A stretch of 64,000 bases of DNA, from NCBI RefSeq assembly GCF_949987515.2, contig NC_082683.1, positions 125,450,582 through 125,514,581 on the forward strand, written 5' to 3'. The position numbers were made by a program, and so were the translations under genes. Under the pieces are notes generated by a model that saw only the letters and a list, made by a program, of their open reading frames with translations, was not told where the DNA came from and did no database searches. This DNA is from Delphinus delphis (Eukaryota; Chordata; Mammalia; Artiodactyla; Delphinidae). Positions 26,131 through 36,475 of this stretch are shown here, piece after piece (within the stretch, counting starts at the first letter, position 1; each line of letters starts with the position of its first letter).

Positions 26131-26974
26131 CAGTAGGGCAGAAGGATGAGTACAAGAGGCTCTGCCCCACTTCTTAGTATTTCAATTTTCCTTCTAAAAA
26201 TGTTCTAGTGATGCATGCCTCGATCTATGTGTGTACTGAGAGTCAAGATAAATTCTCAAGGCCATTACTAGATTTTAAATGGATATTCTGGGGGAAAGTG
26301 AGCATATTATTATAGGATCCATTCTCCCTTTGGAGATAAAATTTTTAATTATTTAATTATGAAAAATACTCAAATACCTAAGATATACAAATATTCACCT
26401 TTCAGAGATTTGGGCAGATATAGTAAAATTCAAAAAACTACTTAAAGAGCAAGATGGTTTAACATAAATGATAGACCTGTACCTGCCACTAGATGGAGGG
26501 ATTTTCCATTTTTCCAAAGCCCTATTTCTGAGCCTCTGTAGCAAGAAACAGATTAGGCCTAAAAACGGCTCCTTTATATTTTCACAATCAAATTATTGAA
26601 TAATAAAATTTCAAGACTACCAGTAATAAAAGCAAATAAAACTTAGCTCCCAGCTAATCCACTTAAGCTTGGCAGAAATTCATGGATCTCAAGATCTAAT
26701 ACTTACTAAACACATATCAGACATGCTTAGCTGTCTCCTCCCAAAAGGACATGAGAGTTATTGAAACTGGTCGCGAGAACTATTCCTGCCATCTCCCATC
26801 CCCTCCCTTTTCCCTGACCTTTTACTGCTTCCTTAGGAAAATGAATCTCTAATAGAAATTGAGGAAGATGGTATTTAATATACTGCTATAAAAGTAAATT
26901 TTTAAATATCCACAAAATTGGACAGTAACACCACTAACCTCAAATATTTACTTCTGAAACTTGTTTTAGATTTT

Positions 26975-27181
26975 TTTTTCTTTTTTTTTTGCGGTACGCA
27001 GGCCTCTCACTGCTGTGGCCTCTCCCGTCACGGAGCACAGGCTCCGGACTCGCAGGCTCAGCGGCCATGGCTCACGAGCCCAGCCGCTCCGCGGCATGTG
27101 GGATCTTCCCGGACCGGGGCACGAACCCGTGTCCCCTGCATCGGCAGGCGGACTCTCAACCACTGCGCCACCAGGGAAGCC
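26975..27181 (-). repeat. CHR-2-type SINE
   Basis: Reverse-oriented. Perfect 15-bp duplication CTTGTTTTAGATTTT at 26960-26974 and 27182-27196. Confidence 0.95.
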
Positions 27182-27284
27182 CTTGTTTTAGATTTTAATC
27201 ACCTTCCATTCTCTCCAACCATCTTCTCATTAGGTAGTAGTTTGGTTAATATGAAAATAATAAATTTCATATGTATAGTACATT

Positions 27285-27445
27285 ACAGTTTATAAATTAT
27301 TTTCACATACATTACCTCATTTGATCGTCACAAAATATGAACAGAAATTATCATTCTGATTTTATGGATGAGAAAACAAGCCCAGAAAGATTACATGTCA
27401 CACAGTAAATAAGTGCTGAAACCAATACTACAATAAGGATTGAAA
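27285..27445 (-). repeat. MIR (reverse)
   Basis: TTTCACATACATTACCTCAT and GATGAGAAAACAAGCCCAGA in MIR reverse order. Confidence 0.65.
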
Positions 27446-28160
27446 GTTTTCGATTTCTAGCTCTAGACCAGTTCCTTCGTACTACAATCAGCTGCTGCTT
27501 CAAAACAGACAAGAGAGGACTGGAAAATCTGTCTTTGAATAATAGTTTAGAAAAGGTTACTCCTATCTTCATCAGTATATACAGTCAATAAATTTTGAAT
27601 TGTAACAGTTTATGAAAGATGTGAAATAATTAGAGAAATATTTTGGATAAGTATTAACAGCATTTTTCATCTATAGAAAATTAGTGATTTATAATCTTTC
27701 TCTCTCAATATACTGGGTAAAGAAAGTGAAAGAGTTCGAATCCATTGTTACATGTATGTATTAAATGTATAGAAATATCAGGTTAGAGATTAGGAGACAC
27801 AGGCACCATGGCACACTGCTAGTAGTGTACAAACGGGTAAAACTTTCTGGAGGTAATTTGGCAGTGCATATCAAAAAGATTTAAAAATGCACATGGCCTC
27901 TCACTCAGTTATTCTATTTCTAATTTATTCTAAGAAAATAATTATGATGTGAGTAAAAATGTGTCTGCAAAAAATACGTTTATTATGGTGTTAAAAGACC
28001 AAATTAATAAATAGATTGGTTAAACCAGATTAAATGAAGGAATATAACGTAGTTCTTAAAACTGATCTGGAAAAATGTATAAGACATATTAAGTGAAAAA
28101 AAATTTGTAAACAATGTATGCAATAGGATCACATTTTAAAAGAGATATATACGTGTCTGT

Positions 28161-28199
28161 GTATATATATATATATATACACACACACGTGTGTGTGTG
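28161..28199. repeat. (TA)n(CA)n(TG)n palindromic tract
   Basis: Alternating purine-pyrimidine throughout. The ACACACACGTGTGTGT part is self-complementary. Confidence 0.9.
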
Positions 28200-29249
28200 A
28201 CTGAGATAATATTCTAAAATATTAATACTGATTGTATATAGTCAGTGATATTACAGATGCATTCAATTATATTTTTGCACTTAGCTATTTTCAAATCTCT
28301 AAAACTGACTACATCACTACAACAGAGTAAGTTAAATATTATATATAAATGAAGTATGTATTTTATGTTTTGATACATTATGTATTACCTGTATTTTATA
28401 TATTACATAAATATATAAAATGCATATAGCATATATATGTTTAACTTGTACCAGAACTATGGAAAACAAAGAATTAAATTTACATATGTCAGAAAACCCT
28501 GGAGCCATTATGCATGTCTACAGAAATACATTTTAAAGAATAAAGCAACATGAAGAATGAATAGCACATAGGATGAGTCAGGAGAGATAACAATAACAAC
28601 TTAATTAGACAAAGTGCCTGGCATCAGAAAATAAACTTGAATTGGGCAGTACATTTTAATAGCAACAATTTCTCACATCTACTTAATAGAAAGTCTTAAA
28701 ATACCAACTTTTGGAAGTTAAGTAGCTTAGATAGTTTTTGCAGGAAAATGAATATAAGGTTCATAGGAAATGTCGGAGATACTTCTGGAGAACAAGGGAC
28801 TTCAATCTTATGCTATAGACCCATTAAGAAAGGTATCAGGTGAAATCACAGCAGAACACATAATATCCCTAATAACCATGTAGAAACTATGATGCATACC
28901 CACCTGGAATGGGGGGCTCTGCCTGACGCATCTTACAGAAGATATTATGGAAACAAAAGGTCCAGTAAAGGGCAATTAAATTATGAAAAGGCAATTATAA
29001 GGGGAGAAATTAGGCTCTGATCTTCAAATATAAGAGCAGGACAAAAAAAAACTTTCTTTCCAAAGTTTACAAGATCATAAATGTTACAGATGAAAATAGG
29101 CACTGAACAACCAAACTAATATGGCTAACATTTAAATAAGTCCAGATCCAAGGAAAATAAAATATTTTGATGGAATAGGAAAAATGTATGAGATACATTA
29201 TCCTATTGCATTTAGAATGAAACCCAAAATCCTTCTCTTCCTGCCTTTT

Positions 29250-29555
29250 GTGACAACATGGATGCAACCTGAGGGCATTATACTAAGTGAAATAAATCAG
29301 ACAGAGAAAGACAAATACTGTATGTTATCACTAATACGTGGAATCTAAAAAGCCAGACTTATAGAAACAGAGAGTAGAATGGTGAGTACCAGGAGCTGGG
29401 GGAAGGGGGAAATGGGGAAGTATTGGTCAAAGGATACAAACATCCAGTTAGAAGATGAACAAGTTCTGGGGATCTAATGTATATAGCACGGTTATTATAG
29501 TTAACAATGCTGTATTACATACTTGAAGTTGCTAAAAGAATAGATTTTTTTCCTC
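29250..29555 (+). repeat. L1 3'UTR fragment
   Basis: GACAACATGGATGCAACCTG, GAGAGTAGAATGGTGAGTAC and TGTATATAGCACGGTTATTA landmarks. Confidence 0.75.
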
Positions 29556-30304
29556 CAAAAGGATATTAGCATGTTTAGTAGCATTCTCTTATTACATTTC
29601 ATTATTCATGGCCAGTCCCTGAATCAGGGGCTGGTCAATGTACAATGTAAACAGAAGGATACAATAGTGGCAACATTTTTTAATTCAATTTTTTGTTATA
29701 CAGGTAACACCTGAATTCACTTCACTTGATAAAAAAATAAAACCACTGCAGTTCAGACTCAAATTCCCTTTGATCAGCTCCCCAAATCCAAAACTCTCCC
29801 CTAAACACAGAGGTGACCACTGTTACCAGCTTGTCTATATATTTGCCTAATATTTCCATAGAGAATACATAGTACTATCACGTGGGTTTGTATTTTGCTG
29901 GGTTTTTTTTTTTTACATACATTGGAAACTACAAATATTCTGCAACCAATTCTGCAACTAAATTCACTAAAAAAATTCTTATCTGTCTAAGTTGGTAGAT
30001 ATAGACCTATAACAATCTCCTTAAATGCTACATAATATTCCCAGCATGGACACATCATGGTTTACTTAGCCATCTCCCTATTGATAGACATTTAGGTAGT
30101 CTCCCATTACAAACAGCCCCTGTCAAAGGCTGGAGACTTCAACCTGGTCCGCCTGGTCCTATGTTCCTACCCCTTGCAAACAAGATTTATCATTCACACT
30201 GTGTTAAGTACACAAAATAGCAAAAGTGTCCTTAGGAACATTTTATAACAAATTTATAGTAAATTTTTTGTCAAAATCCTAGTTCCCACTAAGATGATTT
30301 CTTT

Positions 30305-30668
30305 TTTTTTTCTGTTTGTTTTTGGCTTTTTTAAAATATACAATTGACATATGTAACATTATATTACTTTCAGGTGCACAACGTAATGATTTAGTATTAG
30401 TATATATTGCAAAATGATCACCACAATAAGTCTAAATAACACCCATCACCATACATGGTTACAAAATTTCTTCTTATGAGAACTGTTAAGGTCTACTCAC
30501 GTAGTGACTTTCAAATATGCAATAGAGCATTATTAACTATTGTCACCATGCTGTCCATTATATTCCCATGACATTTATTTTATAACCAGAAGTTTATACC
30601 TTTTGACCACCTTCATCCCTTTCACTGACCCCTCCACCACTCTGCCTCTGGCAACCACCAATCTGTTC
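30305..30668 (-). repeat. L1 3' end (antisense)
   Basis: CTTTCAGGTGCACAACGTAA through CTGGCAACCACCAATCTGTT, the reverse complement of L1 3'UTR. Confidence 0.75.
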
Positions 30669-31050
30669 GAAGAGAGTAGATCTTAAATGTTCGCATCACA
30701 AAAAAGAAACGGTGGGCTTCCCTGGTGGCGCAGTGGTTGAGAGTCCGCCTGTCGATGCAGGGGATACGCGTTCCTGCCCTGGTCCGGGAAGATCCCACAT
30801 GCCGCGGAGCGGCTGGGCCCGTGAGCCATGGCCGCTGAGCCTGCGCGTCCGGAGCCTGTGCTCCGCAACAGGAGAAGCCACAACAGTGAGAGGCCCGCGT
30901 ACCCCCCCCCCAAAAAAAAAAGAAGAAACGGTAATTATCTAAGAGATGGAGGCAATCATTTTGTAATAGATAAGTGCATCAAATTAACACATTGTACATC
31001 TTAAACTTACAGTGTTATGTCAATTATACCTCAATAAATCTAGGGGAAAA
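30669..31050 (+). repeat. L1 3' end split by a CHR-2 SINE
   Basis: GAGAGTAGATCTTAAATGTT left of the SINE; CATTGTACATCTTAAACTTA and TCAATTATACCTCAATAAAT to the right. Confidence 0.75.
30714..30922 (+). repeat. CHR-2-type SINE with C-run before the tail
   Basis: Duplication AAGAAACGGT at 30704-30713 and 30923-30932. The usual GTACCGCAAAA junction is replaced by GTA, ten C residues and then A. It interrupts an L1 3' end. Confidence 0.94.
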
Positions 31051-32929
31051 AAAGAAAAGATGGGGGACAAAAAGGCAGAAAAAAGACAGAAAAAAAGATA
31101 AAGAGGAAAATTAAGCATTATATTAACCAGTTGCTATGGAGTTTTGCAAATACAACTGCTAAAGAAGAATATAACAAGCTCTAGACTGCATTCGTAATAA
31201 AATATATAGGGGAAAATGTTTTAAGTTTCAGGTTTTTATTTTAGGCTCTATACTTTCTGATTCAGTTGTAGTAAATAAAATCCTGCCTAGCTTTCAAACT
31301 TTAGTTCCTCCAAGTTAGCAGTTCAAGTAACATAAGGAATTCTGGATGGCAAAGAAGCACGTGGCAAGACAGCCTATTTAGAAAAAACTTTATAAAGTTG
31401 AAAACTGAAAAACAATTCATGGAATGAAATCCTGTTCTTTATTCAGCAATCATGAAACTCTCTTTGAAGGTTGCTTTAAAACAACACCAACTTTGAGACA
31501 TTTATTTAGTCTAATTCTTGTGGAACATTAGTTGATCATCTTTAAAGGCCTTATACTAGCAGTTCATCTCGGGTAACAGTATTCAAATCAGTGCTCTATT
31601 TTAGAAGATATATAACATTCATATCTCTTTATTAATCAGAAGAGCCTTGGAATTATCTCTATTCTCTGTATGCACAAAAGTAAATAAATTGATGACTCTA
31701 TTATATTCTTTATCTTAAACAGCATGCATGTGAGACATCCTTAACTACGGTTGCCTATCTCTGCTTCACAAGATACAGGTGATGCTAGAATTTGAAGCCA
31801 GAACCCAATTCTGGTGCTAGAAGCTAGAACTGTAACAAACCAGATGCAGATAATTTAATTGCAATGACCAGCAGAGCAAACAAACTCCATCCTCAGCTGC
31901 TTATGGAGACCATCAGCTTTGATAGAGTACAGTTGCCCATGGCCAGACTGAACACGGAGAAAGGACATCCATTTCTCTCTTTTTCTAAAGGCCTACTCCT
32001 TCTCATAAAGGACCGACAGCAACTGACATAAGAGAAAGATTTGGATGCAGAAAGAAATTTGAAAATTCAACTCTAGTCAATTTTAGGCTTTCATTAAATT
32101 CAGAGTTTATCCTGCCACACAATAAGATTGTCACTAGGTCAAAGGAGGAAGAAGAAATCTGCATGCCTTGAGATCTCAACTATTTTGCCATTTAAAGTGT
32201 GTCTTGCTCAAAGTACATTTTACCTTGAACTTTGTGGATCACGAGTCACAGTAAGAAATATATTCTGCGTCATAACCCAGTACACATAACATACATACAA
32301 TTTAAAACAAAAGTTTCATGAAAGCGACCCTTACTATAGGCAATATGGTAACGTCTATTTCATGTGTCTTCTTTTTTAATGCTGGCTACATACCACAAAC
32401 TAATTTCATGACGGAATAATGGGTCACAACTACAGTTTCAAAAACACTGCTGTAGTATATACACGTGGTCTGCCCTTTACCTACCTCTCTACCGGAATCT
32501 CACACTCCACCATACTCCCCCCACTGCTGTCACCCACACACCACCTCATAACCTATCAATAATAGCGATTTTTTTTCACATTAAACCATAAGATCAGTGC
32601 TTACAATACTCGAAGCTCTTTTGATCTTTTTGCTAGTGCTGCCTAGAATCCTTCCCTCAGATCATCGCACTTTATCACTCAGACTTCAAGACAAAAGTCT
32701 CTTCCTCAGACGAGCCTTCATTGACCACGCAATTTCTCAAAGAGCCACCACACACAACTCGAGCCAGGACAGAGGGTGCGACGAGGAGTTCACTGCTCTT
32801 AGGGTTGTTGGGGGGTCTGAATGACAGGCACCAAAAAACAGTATTTCACAAATATCTGAGTGCCTAACATGATATAAGCAACAGCAGTGAACAAAAGAAA
32901 GACCCATTCCTCTAACAGTTCACAGTTTA

Positions 32930-33900
32930 GCAAGTGTGACAAATCTATGAGCAAATAATTTCGATTGAATATGGTAAGTACAAGTTTGAGGGGCCTCTGC
33001 GGTAACCAGGTAGAGATGTCCAGGAAGCAACTAGGCCTTAACAGGTCTGAGATGAAACTGAAATTTAAGAATGAATGCTTACGCATTAGTAGAACTCATG
33101 TGTGTGCATGAAATCAACCAAGGAAAATGTAGAGACTGAGAAGTGAAATTATTAAGGAGTGAGTCCCAGAAAATGACATTTTAAAAACAGGCAAAGCCAG
33201 TGGAAAAAAAGAGGGAATGAATAATCATGAGCTTCAGTTGTCAGAGAGGCTAAATAAAATAAATTTTGAGAAGAAATTACTGGATTTGGCATTTAAAAGG
33301 CCGTTCGAAATTTAAGCAAGAACGACTTCATGAAGCCATTAGAGAGGAATTCAGACAACAGAGTGTTGAGGACGTAAGTGACCGAGCAGAATTTGATACA
33401 AATGGAAGCACTATGCTTTCCAGCAGTTTACTGATAGATTGATGGGAGGACTGGATAAACACAGGAAGGGGAAGGGCTTTTGTTTTATTTCATTTTCTTA
33501 AGATGTATGACTTGAACACTGAGAAGGAAATAGAGAGGAAGAGGCTGAAAGCACAGGAAAGAAGAACTATAACCTGAAGCAAAAGTCTTGTAAGGAATGG
33601 AAGGGAATAAGATTTAGGGCAAAGATGGAAGCATTATCCTTCAACACCTGTTTCTATCAACTAGAAACACAAGACCGAATGATGGGTAAAAAATATAGAT
33701 CAATATATAGGTTGGGGCATGAGGTTAAAGAAAGTGACTGTTAGACTCTGTCATCTGCTTAGAATGGAGGGGAAGGGACAGGGTTTGTAAAGTGAAGGTG
33801 TGGAAAGGGCTCGGAAGGAAAAGGGCAGCAGAAGATTGGAGTAATAAAATGGATTGCTGAGTAGTACTGGAAAAGGGGTGGTGGGTGGGTCTCTGTTAAG
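32930..33900. other. Unassigned stretch, possibly old interspersed repeat
   Basis: Contains phrases such as GGTAGAGATGTCCAGGAAGC that look like a common old mammalian repeat, but I cannot name the family. No coding region is supported. Confidence 0.35.
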
Positions 33901-34019
33901 TTCATAGCTATACTCATCTGACAATAGTCATCTCTCTATCTTCCAGTTCTTTACCTGTAAGTGTTTAAAATATTTGGTAATTAAGTGAATTAACTGGTGT
34001 TTTCAAACACGTGACTGAA

Positions 34020-34155
34020 TTATCTACAGGCTTTTTCAAAATGCAAATACGGAGCCCCATTCCTATTTATTCAGAATTTCTGGGGGTGAGGCTCTAGCAA
34101 GTGAATTTTCCAGAAGTGATCTTGAGGGGCATTCCTGTTAAAAAGCACAGACCTA
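34020..34155. repeat. MER5-like hAT fragment
   Basis: GGAGCCCCATTCCTATTTAT and GCATTCCTGTTAAAAAGCAC resemble the MER5 group of non-autonomous hAT elements. Confidence 0.6.
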
Positions 34156-34682
34156 GAAGGTAATCAACTGGCTAGAAGAGAGCTAATGCAAAATACAACT
34201 ATTACTATATGGCCCTTAGACAGGGTGTGGGACAGTACTCGGCCACTCAAGAAAGCAAAGATTTCAGGAACTAGGGAGGTTCGGATCAGTAATGAGAAAG
34301 TTATACACACACCACAACATACTATTAAATGAAGCGCGTTAAGGTGAAGCTGGGAGCTTGAAAAACAAAAATGCAATGATGAAAAATGAAAACATTTTAA
34401 ATGGTCGAAATAATCTCTCACCTCAGACTAACAGACTCAGTGTCTTACCCCTAAACTTCCTGTCACATTACTCTCGAGGCTTAGCAGTACCAAAGTGGAA
34501 TTCAGAGTGCTACAAGAAATAGGGAAAGAGGAAATTGCAGGGACTGCTCCTGGAAAGGGAGAAAGAGATAACGGCGTGAAGGCAGATGGGACGCGGACGC
34601 CTCTCAGTGCCCAGACAACCAAGGACCTGGGACGCGGAGTAAAGAAGACCCCGGAGCCGTTCTGGCCTCGCCTGGCACTCAC

Positions 34683-34740
34683 CATCACCTCAGGATCTCA
34701 GCACAAGGAAACAGGTATGGTTGCGACAGGAAGTATACAA
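34683..34740 (-). CDS. NME7: NME7 exon 1 (5'UTR end plus start codon)
   Basis: On the minus strand the sequence reads CCTGAGGTGATG followed directly by GTGAGTGCC. The ATG at 34685-34683 is thus the last codon of an exon, with a strong donor at 34682-34677. From family knowledge, NME7 (nucleoside diphosphate kinase homolog 7, a DM10 plus two NDK domains, linked to the gamma-tubulin ring complex and ciliary microtubules) sits head-to-head with BLZF1, and I recall its first exon ending at or near its ATG. The call rests on that synteny and on the ATG/donor junction, not on protein similarity, because only one codon is in this exon. The 5' limit is arbitrary; the true start lies somewhere in the promoter block. 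The remaining exons must lie below coordinate 1 or have gone unrecognised in the intron. Confidence 0.6.
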
Positions 34741-35272
34741 CACCAACACCAATGTCGGGTTACTCTGGCAACAGAGCTCCACCTACTGCCGTACTTTGCG
34801 TGGGCCGCCCTGCCCGCCCCTTCGTCCCTATTGGCTAAAAGTAAACGCAGCTCCGCCCACCCAACCGACAGGCCCGCCCTTTCACTCCGTCGCCTGGGGC
34901 GACGGAACACCGCCTACCTCGTGCCAGCATCATCACTTCCGTTTGGCCGACAGATAACTCGGAAGTTCAAACTAATACGCGGCTAGGGTCCAAATAGTCT
35001 ACATTTTATTTTTTAATAAAGGTTCATCCAGTTTTCACTTACTGAAGTCTTACAGAAGATGTTCTGTGTTACTTGAGTTTAAACGCACCACAGAGTGTGT
35101 TTACTTTTTTCTTTTGGAAAAGTATTCCGGAAACGAAACCCTGAGTAATCGGAAGTGATTATTTGTGAACCAGAAGCTTGATGTCACCAAGGCCTGGGCG
35201 GATTGGCTTCCGAGTGCAAGAGTTGTGTGTGGAGAAGTTAGCCCAGTGAGATCTAGACGAAGAACCTGTAAG
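34690..35272. promoter_or_regulatory. Divergent NME7/BLZF1 promoter region
   Basis: This is a locally CpG-richer block between the NME7 start codon and the BLZF1 first-exon donor. Visible elements are an inverted CCAAT box (ATTGG, 34830-34834), GC boxes (GCCCGCCCC at 34812-34820 and CCGCCC near 34853), and several ETS-type sites: CACTTCCG at 34934-34941, CGGAAGT at 34960-34966, palindromic TTCCGGAA at 35125-35132 and CGGAAGTG at 35150-35157. No TATA box stands out. TATA-less promoters with CCAAT and ETS sites are common between head-to-head housekeeping genes. Shared regulation of NME7 and BLZF1 is inferred from the short spacing of roughly 0.5 kb. Confidence 0.7.
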
Positions 35273-35311
35273 GTGAGACCCCCTGCAATAGGAAGAGTAA
35301 GAGTCTGAGAG
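35160..35311 (+). other. BLZF1: BLZF1 5'UTR exon 1 (approximate)
   Basis: Two plausible plus-strand donors follow the promoter: CTGTAAG|GTGAGA with the exon ending at 35272, and GAGAG|GTAAGTCC with the exon ending at 35311. The second is closer to consensus. Either would splice to the acceptor before the BLZF1 start codon at 36.4 kb. The 5' edge is a guess, because no transcription start can be read from sequence alone. Confidence 0.5.
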
Positions 35312-35583
35312 GTAAGTCCAAAAACGGACTTGTGTAACTAAGAGGGCGTTTTGGAACGGGACGGCGGTCTGAGTTGAAGTTTGGTGTTCAATCGCTTTGT
35401 AAGGCAAGGTTGCCTGTTGTTCCAGGAAGGCTTGTTCAGACAGGCACGGAACTTGGGATTCTACTTCTGGGGACCGCAGAGGTTGACAGGCTTGTCGCTT
35501 CCATCCTGCCGCCTTCATACCTGTTACCCACTCCAGACCCATCCTTCACCCCCTTCCCTTGGTGTTTGCCGGCCGACATTGGC

Positions 35584-35619
35584 TGTGCTCGTACATTTCG
35601 CTGCGCTCGTACATTTCGC
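35584..35619. repeat. 18-bp tandem duplication in BLZF1 intron 1
   Basis: The unit GTGCTCGTACATTTCGCT is followed by GCGCTCGTACATTTCGCT, a single mismatch. It lies in the CpG-bearing start of the intron. Confidence 0.9.
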
Positions 35620-36399
35620 TGCGCATCTTCCGAGGGCTCACTGCTCTTTCGAAGGGTCTTTGGAGACCTGTTTCCTGAACAATAGGAGGAGGGTTTGTGA
35701 CTTTTGAGGAAGGTAGTCGTGGGAGACGCTATGCCAAGTTATATCGAGTACCCGAGTGATCATTTTTATGGTGAAACCAGTTGTCATCCAGTGTCCAGTT
35801 CATCATACTCATAATCACTGCATTAGTATCACCTTCTTTCTCACGTTCTCCACTGAATCTTAGTCTATACTGTAAGGCCATGCATACACTTCTGAAAGCA
35901 TATGCTATGCCATTTTAATTTTATTACCAAGAAGTGCAAATTATCATGAATTTTTTGTCGCTTGTTAAACATCTGAAGAGAAGCTCCTCTCTGATATATA
36001 TAGTGAACAAAATAGTGTCAATAATGTCTACTGAGAACATAATTACTTTAATTACTTTTAAATTCCTGGCGTCATATCAGTGATACAGAAGCCCCTACAG
36101 TAACTATAGTACTCTTTCTGAGCTAAATTTAAGGACACACATCTGATAATTTAGAATATACTGGTGGTAATTTAGAGTATACACTGAAACAGAAATTTGA
36201 AAATAAACCACCCCTAATTTTTTTGAGACATTTGGGAACCATAACAATATCACCTTGTGAAAAAGGGCTATTAAGGGGCACCTCCTAAATGCAGCCTTAT
36301 TAAATGCAGAAGGAGAATATCACAGTATATCAATTACAGGGACTTAGTGAATGTGTTTATATGGTATTGTTTTAATTCTTTCATTTTATACATTTTTAG

Positions 36400-36475
36400 G
36401 TTTTTTAGTAGAAGTCTTGGGGTACATTTTTATTGGTGAAAAAAATGACTACTCTTGAAAGTTTAGAAACCAAAG
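36400..36475 (+). CDS. BLZF1: BLZF1 coding exon with start codon
   Basis: The ATG at 36445-36447 opens MTTLESLETK, and the exon ends CAAAG|GTAAGT at 36475 (phase 1). Upstream, two tandem acceptors are possible, ending at AG 36398-36399 or AG 36407-36408, both after a T-rich tract, so the exon begins at about 36400 or 36409. The human protein starts MTTKNLETK, which supports this start; the two proteins differ by one residue in length here. Confidence 0.93.

Larger units (their letters stand above)
1..34682 (-). other. NME7: Probable NME7 intron 1 (no coding exon recognised)
   Basis: This stretch lies downstream of the NME7 exon 1 donor on the minus strand. I compared it by eye with the NME7 DM10 and NDK sequence as I remember it and recognised no exon with flanking splice sites. 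What can be identified is nearly all repeats (CHR SINEs, L1, L2, MIR, DNA transposons), listed separately. The remaining unique AT-rich pieces (for example about 1-1950, 3110-4600, 7341-8275, 13000-15100, 20650-22650, 27500-29200 and 31050-32450) show no supported gene. A translated search against NME7 would settle whether a small exon was missed. Confidence 0.5.

Noticed and set aside
1..34600. Further NME7 exons (DM10 or NDK domains) on the minus strand
   Set aside because: I looked for known NME7 phrases and splice pairs and recognised none. A translated search would be decisive; finding an exon would shorten the intron call.
34495..34986. 163-codon plus-strand frame across the promoter block
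   Set aside because: It overlaps the NME7 first exon and promoter antisense, has no family similarity, and frames of this length are common in GC-rich DNA.
35374..35707. Two overlapping frames in BLZF1 intron 1
   Set aside because: Both come from the CpG-bearing intron start. They have no similarity or splice support and include the tandem duplication.
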